A stretch of 64,000 nt of DNA, taken from Patellaria atrata CBS 101060. Taxonomy: Eukaryota; Ascomycota; Dothideomycetes; Patellariales; Patellariaceae. The DNA lies in the NCBI GenBank assembly GCA_010093705.1, contig MU006103.1, forward strand, positions 62,001 through 126,000. Direction: 5' to 3'. This document shows positions 20,286-31,400 of the stretch, in pieces. A program made the position numbers and the translations under genes. The notes below the pieces were generated by a model. That model searched no databases. It saw only the letters and a program-made list of their open reading frames with translations, and had not been told where the DNA came from. Every line of letters begins with the position of its first letter. The stretch's first letter is position 1.

Positions 20286-21519
20286 CTATGGCCAATGTGT
20301 TCCCTCACCAATGTCCTCGTGGGGTACATTGTCATAATTGACGATAGCCTTAAGACACTCCCATTGGTAAGATGGAAACAATAGTCCCTCATCATCGAAT
20401 AATCCGATGAAAGGGTTTAAGACAAATACAGGGAGTTCAACCTTTACCTTCGACATCATCGTTGATCTTAACTCGTCCCGGAAAGTTGGATGGATGCAGC
20501 CGCTGAAGTTGACCTCCTCAATTCCGTATAATCCAGCCAATGGTTCCAATAAGAAAGTCTGGTTAGGAACGGCGTGAAAGACAAGATGTCGGTTGAAAAA
20601 GTAGTGATAGCAACTACAAAGCTCCTCTTCCGGTTCAATGGCCAAGATTTGAGACAGCGTTCTACCATCAGACTGCACGGGTTGCATGACTGGCCCAAAC
20701 TTAACGCCATGTTTCAAGCGGATCTTGATAGATTTGATAGCGTGGTTGACTCCAAACATCTTTACCATCTCTTGGAGGACGTCGCGGGCTTCAGAATCGA
20801 AATGAGGCTTGATGAAGATCTCGCACTTGGTGATCAACTGCGAGTATAGGGACAAGAAGTGTTTCGTGCCCCGCCAACTGGTTTTGCACGACACATGTAG
20901 TCGGATCTTCCGGGTTTTGAACATATATTGAACGGCCTCATCATAGATTCGTTGATTGAGTCGGAATACAGTGGAAGAGCCATGTGGTGCATTGAAAGGT
21001 GCGAGTAGGGGCTTCTCCCTTGGCGTCCAATTGACGAATGAAGTCAATGAGAGCGGATTGGATATCAAAGGGTGGCTGGGTCGAATCTGCCATGAAATAG
21101 ACTTGAGTTTAGACGCGATATCTTTCGACGTAGAGGAGATATCCTCATCCTTGACTGTCCTGCAGGTAAATGCTTCGTTTTTTGGCAGGATCTCTTCATA
21201 GATCATCAAGCGAAGTTCGGCTGGGAGTTTCTCGAAAGCGAATATGGTTGTATCTTCGCGAGCTTCCTCTGCTTCGTTCACTTAAACTGAAGATTAGCTC
21301 CAAAAGCTGGTGGGCGGGCGTAATTAGATACTTACTATTTTGAGCTGGTCCTTCATTCCGTACATCTACCATTTCGACATCATGCACAATATCTTTCTGG
21401 TTACGAGATGATGTCGTTGCGGAGCAGTTTTCTTGGTTATGTTCAGTGTCAACGCGTTGATTTGAATGCTGTAGATCTAATTCTACGGGGACGGATGGTG
21501 AAGATGTGTCTAACTCCAT
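20286..21519 (-). CDS. F-box-like fungal protein, copy 2
   Basis: Two exons: 21519-21336 and 21268-20286, spliced through gtaagt...aagcag, giving 388 residues. The first exon (61 codons) is Ser/Glu/Asn-rich. The second begins with a clear F-box-like motif (FEKLPAELRLMIYEEILP). Blocks shared with copy 1 follow in the same order: LHVSCKTSW, FIKPHFDSEARDVLQEMV, AIKSIKIRLKHGV, a Cys pair (ELCSCYHYF), FLLEPLAGLYGIEEVNFSG and HPTFRDEL. An acceptor 3 bases further upstream (gaacgaag) is also possible. Copy 2 lacks the basic C-terminal tail of copy 1. Function is unknown; recruitment of substrates to an SCF ligase is a family-level guess. Confidence 0.78.
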
Positions 21520-22098
21520 CGCGATTAATTCCGTTGAGCTGAGGTGTGAGGCATGTATTTGTTTTGAAATCCACGTCTCCAGAACCTTTAGCAGCTGGGT
21601 AGCTCAAGTCAAAGTAACCCTCTAAGAGTGCGCTGGGGTAGATGTAGAAGGTGGGTGAGCCATGGTCGGTCATTCCTTCCCCTCCAGGCATGATTTGCCC
21701 CACCTACCAAGAACGGAACGTCTTCCATTTATTATGTTGATTAGGTAAGAATACTGTACAGTACAGTACACATGAAAGTACTTTAGATACGGTATATGGA
21801 TCTCTAAGCACTGGACTGTGGAAAAGTAAGGTACTTACTTTAGTTGTTGTCTTTTACATGTACTGTATTGTACAGTACAACGACATTATTAGCCATATGT
21901 GCTCGGTACTTTTATATTCTTCCTCTGAATATCGAGCCGTAAGTTCTCTCGATAGACTAATAAAGATTACATATATATCGTAAGTTAACTAAGACACCCG
22001 GACAGTCAATGTCGATGGGCCATAGTGTTCATCAGTGTCAAAAGTCGATCTCATAACGCCTGAATGGTCTATTCCCTTTAACCTGAAGCATGTGCCGC
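21520..22098. other. Upstream region of F-box-like copy 2 with palindromic repeats
   Basis: A minus-strand frame continues upstream of 21519 to about 21680 and might be a missed 5' exon or just leader. Two palindrome-like TACTGTACAGTA motifs lie at 21752-21770 and 21858-21880. Confidence 0.5.
21752..21880. repeat. Pair of TACTGTACAGTA-type palindromes
   Basis: The sequence ATACTGTACAGTACAGTACA at 21751-21770 and the related TGTACTGTATTGTACAGTAC at 21859-21878 are self-complementary. Similar motifs occur at 9457-9470 and 11841-11858. They could be binding sites or hairpins; no function is known to me. Confidence 0.6.
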
Positions 22099-23321
22099 TC
22101 ATAAGGTAATAAAACAAACGCCAGCCAGAAATAATAACATTAACATTGAGTTTGTTGCATCCTCGCTTCCCGAATTCCTGCTCGGTAAATCCCTCCCAAT
22201 GAAACCATCCGGTGAGTCAGCAACGAAGCCATCGCCGGTGTCTCGGCCACCACCGCTCTGAGGAGAGATTGAGGAATCAGGGCTCTGAAATGAAGGGTTC
22301 TGTGTGTTCTGCGGGTTGTTGGTTGATTGTGTATTTTGAGGATCGTTTGCAGTTGGATCATCTGAATTCGGATTGTTTGAACTTGGATTATTTGAATTTG
22401 GGTTATTGAACCCAGGAACGGTGGTGCTACCTGGGATAATCGGATCTTGATTCTGATCTGTGCTGGATATAGAAACAGGTCCCTCTAGGTATGGTTGTAT
22501 GGATGGAACATTTGTTGTCCCCCGTAGATCTCCGGGACTGAGGAGTCTATTCTGTAATAAATCGCAAGATATCCGTCCACCGTCGCCATCAAATGGCCCG
22601 GGTTCAGGATTATCATTCAATCTCGATGGACGTTCTGGGATGCTATTCGTGACAGAAATCGGAAGGTTGAAAATTGTAAAGAAATCGGTACCGTTGAGAC
22701 GGTAGTTCTGATGGATTGTAATATTATATTGACCACGAGCGCTATCAGGACCTGCCCGCTGGCCATCTCCAACTAGACATCCAGGCCATGCCCAGTTGAC
22801 ATGCTTGACAGTACTTCCCGGTTCCTGGTTAAGGATAGGCGCAAGAGGAGGAGCACGTGTTGTGCCGTTCGATATAGTAAAGTTCTTATTGGTATCGTAA
22901 CTTGTTAAAAACAGTGTGATGTTGAATAATTGACTTAGTGGGTCCACATTGTTAGGAGGTGGACGTAAACGTCCATTTCCGCTTATGTCTATAGAAATAT
23001 GTAGAAAGTCTGTTAAGTGATGATTTAGTACTCTATACATTCTGAAAGTTTGCTGGAATCTCAGATGAACACTTACCACCACCCATAGGCGTAAAAGGCT
23101 GCGGCTAAGGAATATTAGTTCTGCTTCGATTCTAGTCATTTTCAATCGTTACTTACAGAATTTACAATGGCAAGGCCGGGAGTATAAATTTGACCACCCA
23201 CCACATTGAAACCATTATTTATGGATTGCGACAATACTTCGCAATGGAATAATTGAAGTAAAATCACAATAAACCTTAAATATTGTGAGAAAACCGTCGA
23301 GAACTGATATGTCATAAACAT
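22099..23321 (-). CDS. Secreted GPI-anchored-type protein, unknown function
   Basis: Three exons (23321-23157, 23104-23077, 22988-22099) give 360 residues; the middle exon is only 28 bases. An in-frame stop lies 7 codons upstream of the chosen ATG. The N-terminus has a long hydrophobic signal-peptide core (RFIVILLQLFHCEVLS). Then comes an ordered ectodomain with PQPFTPMGGDISGNGRLRPP, many Asn-X-Ser/Thr sites (NITLF, NFTIS, NGTTR, NITIH, NGTDF) and VNWAWPGCLVGDG. A long Asn/Pro/Ser/Asp repeat-rich stalk follows (NNPNSNNPSSNNPNSDDP). The extreme C-terminus is hydrophobic after a small-residue site (NSMLMLLFLAGVCFITL), as in GPI-addition signals. It is probably a cell-surface or wall glycoprotein. 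The stalk repeat invites length variation. Confidence 0.82.
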
Positions 23322-24429
23322 TGCAACATGGAGGGCGATCTATGATGCGATACAGAAATTTTTTGGAGATGAGAACTGGGTGACAATGGGAAAGAAGACT
23401 GAGGTTGACTATAAACTTGGAAGACGTAATTATCGAGGTTTGCGAATATAATATTGAAGGTAATAAGATTATGACAGGGTCTTTCCTGCTTGATACCTTC
23501 CCACTCGAAGCTAGGACGCTTCGCTTCCCGATTTGGTAAACAGGGAGTAGCCTGATACATCTCTTGCGACAAGCGACATGTTTAAGGATATGCTGCTCTA
23601 CTCACCCGGTCACACCACTATTATTCATGCTTTCTTGATGTGGTGTGGTTTTCATAAGAAAAAGAGTCATCTGTGAATCATAAAAGTGATTGCGTTAATG
23701 ATGTGATAGTAAGGTAGTTCCATACAATTAGGTTGTTCTGGCAATTCGTACGGCGACAGTGAATAATACGAGCCATGAGAGTACAAGGCTTTATTGACTA
23801 TATACGTACGAGAGAAGTATTGTGTGTCTTTCACAATGTCGGTGCAGCTGAAACTACATATCTCTTGCGCTAGGTCCCAAGAGAGTGATCATACTGCACC
23901 GTTCGAGATCTCGCCCAACACATTGTGAAGCATCCAGATCACCGGATGATTTGGCCTGCATAAGGATCACGGCTGCTCAAAAGGCCGGACTGATTTGACA
24001 TAAGGGTTACCACTCCGTAACCTAGGATCTGTTCGGACGAGGGATTACGTTCAAGCCGGTCTAGGCGATGATGAACCTTATAGATCGTAGTACTGGAGCT
24101 GTGGAAAGTGAGAATGATCTCTTGCACAAAAGAATGTCTGTCTTCGATAAGTTGTCAATTAATACTGTCGCATTTGAGTGAACAATCTTGGGAATCGGTT
24201 ATATAAAGTCTAAACTAACTTTAGCACGTGTGAGCTGCAATGGAAGCGAGTTCCGTACGAGACCCTGGAATTAGTCCCAAAGGAGCTAGAACCAAAATGC
24301 ATCAATAACCTTGGGTAGGTACATAGTTCCTCAGCTGTACGGAACTTAACACCCCGCTGCCACAAGAACCAGTTGAACGTAGCTACAGCTCACCCAGTTA
24401 TCCAGATATCAAATTATCAATAAGAGTCT
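23322..24429. other. Divergent intergenic region
   Basis: 1.1 kb between divergent genes, expected to hold both promoters. No gene or strong motif is seen. Confidence 0.55.
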
Positions 24430-26447
24430 ATGGATTCTACGCAAGGCACTATTTTTATGAATAAAGACACAACCAAAAAGGATAGCAACGACGCAGAAAC
24501 ACCTTCCGAGTCGGATAAGCCGGCTACTAACGAGTCCAGCGATGAACGCGCGGCGGCCAAGGTGATTCAGGTAAGACAAAGATGTTGAGTGAATCCAATA
24601 TTGTTCTCCATTCTATATATTTCATCCACACCGATATATGGAGATTGATCGTAAAAGCGAAATTATCGAGGTCATCGCGAGCGTAGAAAGCTCCGCGGAA
24701 TGGGCTTGGATCCTTCAACTCGATGGTTCGAGGTATGAAGTCTAAATCGATACTATCGAATTGCACATAAGGGCTGACCTACGGGGAAGGCAATCAAAGA
24801 GGGTGACCCTATCCATTCCTCTCCGCTCACGTTCCCTGGCTAATCTCGGTTCAGCTCAGTATAGAGATGCGACGAGACCTATATCGCGCCGAAAGCGCAC
24901 CAGCATGAGAGCTCAACAAGCTGAGCAAGCTCTGCAAGTTGGCTCAACTGAGCAACCCGAACAGTCTGGCGAAGCCCCACAAAGCTTACATTCCCCTAGC
25001 CATAGAAGACAATCCTCGGCTGCTCGGGATGCTTGGAAACGAGTCGGCATCGTAGCACGGCGGGCAGGGGAGAACGATACAAGCGACAGTGTATCCGATG
25101 AAGACAAAAGTCTTACGGAAGAGCAGCGAAAAGCTCGATATGAGCAGAAAATGAAGGCTAAAAGGGAGCGGGAAAAGACCGCTAAGATGATGGACTTACA
25201 ATATTTCCTAGAGATGGTAGACCATAAACATCGATATGGCTCAAACCTACGAGCATATCATGAAGAGTGGAAGAAGTCTGATACGCACGAAAATTTCTTC
25301 TATTGGTTAGATCGTGGTGAAGGTAAGCACATTGAGCTGCCGACGGTATCGCGCGAACGACTGGAAAGAGAACAGATACGTTATCTTTCTAGAGAGGAGC
25401 GTCAAAAATATCTCGTCAAGATAGATGATGAGGGACGCCTTAGGTGGGCTAAAAATGGACAAAGGATTAGCACCAATCTGGAATGGAAGGACAGCATTGA
25501 TGGCATCGTCCCAAGAGATGACAACACCACTCCAACTTTTCGTGATCCAACCGAATCTATAGAACAGCATAAGGCCAGAGCAGCGTCTATGACCTCTTCA
25601 AGTGATTCATCTCTTTCTACTGATAGTGAAGACGAAGCTGAAGCAGCGCACTATGTCAATCACGAACTTCGTCAAGCGAAGGGACTTAATAAAATCAAGC
25701 ATGTCTCTGCGGCAACGATTCTCAATCATCTGCTACGGCGATCAGTAAAACCTAATTCATGGCTCTTTGTAGGGAAACTGTACTTACGATTTGTTGTTGA
25801 TACTGACGGTAGAATAGGTTGCCGACACCTCGTTCCGACTATATATTGGTATCAAGCAGTCCGGAGCATTTCAACATAGCTCTTTTCTACATGGATCCCG
25901 GATATCAGCCGCAGGGCTCATTAAGGTGAAGGACGGACAGCTACGGCGATTGTCTCCTCTATCCGGCCATTATCGACCACCAACCGAGAACTTCCGCGCC
26001 TTTGTTCATGCACTCAAGGACGCAGGTGTCGACATGTCTCGAGTCTCGATTTCTAGATCGTATGCTGTCTTAGTAGGACTGGAGATGTACACCCGAACAC
26101 GTAAAAAGCTCAAGCATGGCGCTGAGCATGCGAGTGAACAGAAAGAGAAAGCCTTTCACCCAGAGGAAGCTCGCAAACGAGAAAAGGAAAAGGAAGATAA
26201 TAGTAAGAGTGCGCAAAAGGAGCGAGATATCATTGAGGAGAAGATGCAGATTGAAGAAGAAGTCAAAAGAGACCAAAGCTTGCGGCATAAGTTTATGCGT
26301 AAGTTAGGGTTTAGGTCTAATCCATCATCGGAAGCTAAAAAGGATGTTGATAGCCCAGGGAGAAGGAGAATATTGAAAAGATTGAATGCTCCAGGACAAG
26401 GTGCAGAGGATGCTATACCGCCAGATGGTAAGCGGGAATCCATTTGA
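24430..26447 (+). CDS. IQ calmodulin-binding motif protein
   Basis: Four exons (24430-24570, 24658-24732, 24860-25768, 25818-26447) give 584 residues. An IQ motif (VIQRNYRGHRERR, about residues 45-57) fits IQxxxRGxxxR, and the first intron falls right after its Gln. The rest matches a fungal family that I recall as IQ calmodulin-binding motif proteins: DLQYFLEMVDHKHRYGSNLR, NFFYWLDRGEGKHIELP, REQIRYLSREERQKYLVKID, GLRWAKNG-like sequence, YVNHELRQAKGLNKIKHVSA, LNHLLRRSV, SWLFVADTSFRLYIGIKQSG, GAFQHSSFLHGSRISAAGLI and LSPLSGHYRPPTENFRAFVH. The C-terminal ~150 residues are charged coiled-coil. The second intron acceptor (ctcag at 24859) is the least certain. Calmodulin binding is predicted from the motif; the pathway is unknown. 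Confidence 0.9.
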
Positions 26448-28464
26448 GTGGGTTTCCTTGCATCCAACATGTTATTTATGAATGATGATAGACGACGTTA
26501 TGGATAGTTATTGCATATAATGCCATACCCGGCGCTGCGTGTTACACTGACAATTTCCTACCATAACGTACTTTACCACTTTATCATTGCACCAGCATGA
26601 TAGTACCAGAAAGGTTATGTCCTCCCATACAGGACAGGTACGACGTGATATCCCGGTGCAATCCAGATCGATTCTTACGGTTACCTTACTGAAAGGGTAA
26701 CTGCGACTCCCCTCCCTTGGCTATCCTGGCTGATATCTTTAAAAATCATTAATCCTTCTGCATCTCAAGTTCTACAAATATTTTTCATTATCCAATACAG
26801 AAACTATATTCAATTGATGACTCTATTATAGATGGTTCAACCAGAATTGCTGTCTATGATCAAGACCCTATGAGTATGGACGTCATCTTCCCCTCGCGCG
26901 GGTGGGATGAGACCCTGACGTTGCTTGCTTTCCCGTCGAAATCTGTTAGCTGCGTCTAAGTTCAACCTCACTCCTGGAAAAGCGATCATCCCGTCTGGAA
27001 CTCGGCGAACAAAGCCATCATTTTCATCCCGAGAATCGAAATTTCGATGCAGGAACAGGACGAAGATAAAGCAACTTCTCAGGAACCACACGCAAGAGCA
27101 GGCTTTTGGGTGTTCAGAAGTTCGGGAACCTCTCGGATCACCGCAACCTTCGCACAGACGAGGCGTTCAAGAAAACGCGCCTCTTCGATCTTCATCGGAC
27201 AATTCCATCGCGAAAACGGAGTCATGGAGGCGACACAAACGAAAAGTTATCAAGGAGATCGCTGTTGGCCTTTGCAAGAAACAGGCATTTTACACGAACT
27301 TACACAGACGACGGCAAGGATGGACATGGCACCAGCCTGCGTGAGCATCAGCCACAGTAGTCATCAAAGCGCCGGAAGGTGGCCATCGACCAAGTTTTTC
27401 CACCCGCCAAGTTCGATTCACGGTCTGATTAACGGTGGCCGATCGTTGCTGGTAGGGCCGCGAGATCCCTTGATAGGCTAGCTGCAACTTTCTCCGAACC
27501 CTGACAACATCGTCCAACGTCAATCCAACCCAGAACTTGAGACCTTCCCGTCTACGCATACCCCGCGTCTCAGAAATACATGCGAAATTATGAGGAATCA
27601 CTACTAGGAATATACGGAGGTACTTGCAGTCGTAGCGAACTCTGTGCCGTTCTCAAGTCATCCTTCGTCTAAACTTTACCTTCGGCGAGCTTACCGATCG
27701 CTTCGGTGCTTGCCCTTGAGTTGTTATAGTGAAACGATTACGTCCGATAGCAGAGAGTTGGTAGTAAGTGCCGCGGTGACTGTGGGCCCCCCGTAATTTC
27801 CTATCAGTCAGACACAGTATCATTCTGTGTGCAAGCTCATGTTGTGCTTGTACTTCGTCCTTTCTTTTACCATATCTTTTGGGAACTGGTTCAGTTATAC
27901 TTGTACTAACGTTGTAACACGTGCCTTTTAGGGTAATGCTTGGTTATACTGTAGGTACAGGTACAAGCATGTAGATATATTACAATAGTAATACTCCGAT
28001 GATGTAGCCCTAACCATCATCATCGATTAAACATGCCACTCCCTCCTAAACGCTCTGGTACAGGTACATCCTAGCCACACCTGTTAGCTGGTAAACTCTT
28101 GTGTCCCACTCCACGGTATGGCTGTTGCCCCACGCAGAGGCTGGAACTCTGCTGGTCTGACGCAATTGCAAACTTATATCACTGCAAATCCCTCTCGATA
28201 TGGTAGATCATTTGGATGATTCGCGTAACTTGCAGTCATCACCAGCCTCGAAAACTTGTTTTCTAGCCTCTTTCCTAGCAATGGTGCATGGGTCTGAGAC
28301 TGAGGCGCGAGCTCCCCGGTAAGACAGCTTCCAGAAGTACCTCTCCTATGCTACGTCATGGCAAATGCTGTTATTCCCCATCCCCCTTATTACCAAAGTC
28401 ACATCTGCCCATACAATTCCCCTTTTCCCTTTTTCTCTATACACGTCTTTATTGACGAAATTAC
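26448..28464. other. Intergenic interval with unassigned open frames
   Basis: 2 kb. Overlapping plus-strand frames at 26925-27481 and minus frames at 26837-27601 reach 100-144 codons but none has a recognisable domain, and they overlap each other. The last ~700 bases fit the promoter and leader of the large repeat-protein gene (pyrimidine-rich near 28420-28450). Confidence 0.5.
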
Positions 28465-31400
28465 ATGAACAACAGTCCATCATCTTACGCATACTACTCT
28501 TTTCCCCCAACACCGAGTAGAACAACTATACCCAACTCAAAATCGAAAACATCCACACCAGAAACTGTACGAACATCAAAAAGTATGGCGCCCTCACCGG
28601 CAGCAGGAAAGGCATCAGAAACGCCTAAGACTCCTACAAAGTTAGGACGTAAGCCACAGTCAAGCCAAACATCAAAGCTTGGCGAGCAGAAACAACCCCC
28701 TAAACTGTCCAAATCGACATCAGATGATGCTTCCGAAAGAGCGTCGGAGTCAGCTGACCAACCACCAAGTAAGGTGGAGATGAAGGATAATGACGACACT
28801 AGCGAGATATCCGAGAAGCCCAAGGATGATATGAAAGAAGCTGAACCCAAACCGATTGACGATTCCGAAGATGCTTCTGCTGGTGCTGAGGCCGATACGG
28901 AAGATACAGCAGACGACGCTACTGAAAAAGCAGGCGAAGTAGGCGAAAGTGCAGAAGATACAGCCGAAGACGAAAGTGAAGCTCCATCTAATCAAGCTAG
29001 CGGTTTGACAGGAAAAGCTAAGAACCTCGCCGGGCGTGCCGCAGGTACAACAAGCAAAGCATTCGAAGATCCTAAAGGAGCCGCCGAGGAGACCTCAAAT
29101 GCAGCCCAAGATACGGCAGGTGATGTTGCCCAAGGTACCAAGGATACCGCAGGCGACGCTCAAAACGTTTTCCAAGACAAAACAGGTGGCACTAAAGACA
29201 CAGCTGAAGATACCGTCGAGGGAGCCAAAGATACAGCCGAAGATACCACTGAGGAAGCCAAAAGCACCGCTGAAGATACCACTGAAAAAGCCAAAGAAAC
29301 CGGAAAAGACGCCGCCGAAGGCGTTAAGAAGACCGGCGAAGACGTTGCCGATGGTGACGCCACTGAAGCTGCTGATGATGTGAAAGACGCTGCGAAAGAT
29401 ACCACCGAAGATGTCGCTGATAACGCCCAAGACAAGACTGCAGAAGCTAAGGATACCGCCCAGGGAGTAGCTGACGAAGCCAAAAACACTGCTGATGATG
29501 CTACCGAGAAAGCTAAGGATACTGCCGAGGATGCCACTGGAGAGGATCTGCCCAGCACACCCGATCTTTCTATTCTCAGAGGGCTCGAAGTCAACAAAGA
29601 CGGCCTCATCTTCGACAAGCAGGGTAACCAGGTCGGTAAACTCGTCGAAGGTGACGCAGAAGACCTCGAAGGTTTCAAAATTGGCGACAACGGAGAGATT
29701 CTCGATGATGACGGTGATCTTGTCGGTCGTTGCGAGCTTACCCCTGAAAAGGCACAAGAGCAAGCCGACAAGGCCAAAGAAGCTGCAGAAGGACCGAAAA
29801 TGCCTAATATCAGCATCCTCAAAGGATTGTCATGTGATCCCACCGGCTTGATCTTGAATGATGAGGGTGATACTGTTGGACGTATCGTCGAAGGAAATCC
29901 TGAAGAGCTTCAAGGTATGGAGATCGACGAGAATGGTGAGATCCTTGATGAGGATGGCGACCTCGTCGGTCGTGCAGAACTTCATGAGGAAGCTGCTCAG
30001 CTCATTGACCAAGAAGGCGACTTGCCAGAAGGCGTTGACGGTGCCAAAGACAAAGCCGAAGACGCTGCTGAAGAAGCAGGCGAGGCCGCTGGTGATGTCG
30101 AAGATGAACTCCCCGGTGTTGAAGCACTTGAGGGCAAGCAGATCAACGACGACGGCCAGATCGTTGATGAGGAGGGTAATGTCCTTGGTGAACTTACCGA
30201 GGGTAAGGCCGAAGAAGTTAAGGGTCTCACCGTTAACGATAAAGGCGAAGTTGTCGATTCAGACGGCAACGTCCTCGGAAAGGTGGAACTGGCAGATGGC
30301 GCAGCTGAGAAGCTTCAGGAAACCGCCGGCAGGTTCACACCAGATACTCGCATTCTCAAAGGCCTCAGAGTCAACAAGAAGGGCAAGATTCTCGACGAAG
30401 AAGGAGAAGTTATCGGAGAGGTTTCTGAAGGAGAGATCAAGGACCTAGCTGGCAAAACCGTCAATGACAAGGGCGAGGTTCTCGACAAGGAGGGTAATGT
30501 GCTCGGAAAGGTCGAGGTTGTCCCTGGTGATGCCGCTGATGAAGCGATGAAGAACCTGCTTGAGACCCTTGACGAGCAACCGCAAGTGAAAGAAGTCTTC
30601 CCTGATCTCCAGATCTTGGATGGCCTTAAGGTCAATAAGAAAGGTCAGATCTTGGATGAGGAGGGTGAACCCATTGGAGAACTCGTCGAGGGTGAGCTTT
30701 CGGACTGCGCCGGAAAGAAGGTCAACGACAAGGGTGAAGTCCTAGACAAGGATGGTAATGTCATCGGAAAGGTCAAGACTCTTGCACAGCAACTATCTCC
30801 AGAGGAGGCTCAACAGGCAATCGATGATGGTGCACACGAAGCGCAAGAAGGTGCTGAAGAGGCACAGGAGGGCGCTGAAGAAGCAGCAGAAGCCGCCGAG
30901 GACGCTGCAGAGGATGCCGGAGATGATCTTCCTCCACCCTCAATTCTTGAAGGTTTGAAGGTCAACAAAGCCGGTAAACTCATCAACGATGACGGTGTTA
31001 TCGTCGGAGAGCTCGTTGAAGGTGACGCCAAAAAGCTGTCCAAGTCCGGAATCACTTGTGATGATCAAGGTCAATTCTGGGACTCTAAAGGTCATGTCAT
31101 CGGCCGCGCACAAACCGTCAAAGTCGATGAGCCCGAGGAAGAAGCACTTTTCGCAGGTCTTGAAGGTCTTATCGTTGTCAAAGACGGTTTTGTCGAAGAT
31201 GAGAACGAAAACAAGGTCGGCAAGGTTGTGGAAGGCGATGCAAAGAAACTCGTTGGCCGCGCCGTCGACGAAGACGGTGACATCATTGATAAGAAGGGCA
31301 CCGTTATCGGTCATGCTGAGCGCTGGGAGGAACCAGAACCCGAAGAGCCCGAACCCGAACCTGAAGCAGATCCACTTGACTTGTCCAGCTTGGCCGGTAG

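Noticed and set aside
26925-27601. Several overlapping frames of 84-144 codons on both strands
   Set aside because: They overlap each other without a dominant frame and none is recognisable.
29095-29843. Long minus-strand frames antisense to the LEA-like region (over 220 codons)
   Set aside because: They are mirror images of the biased codon use of the real plus-strand gene.
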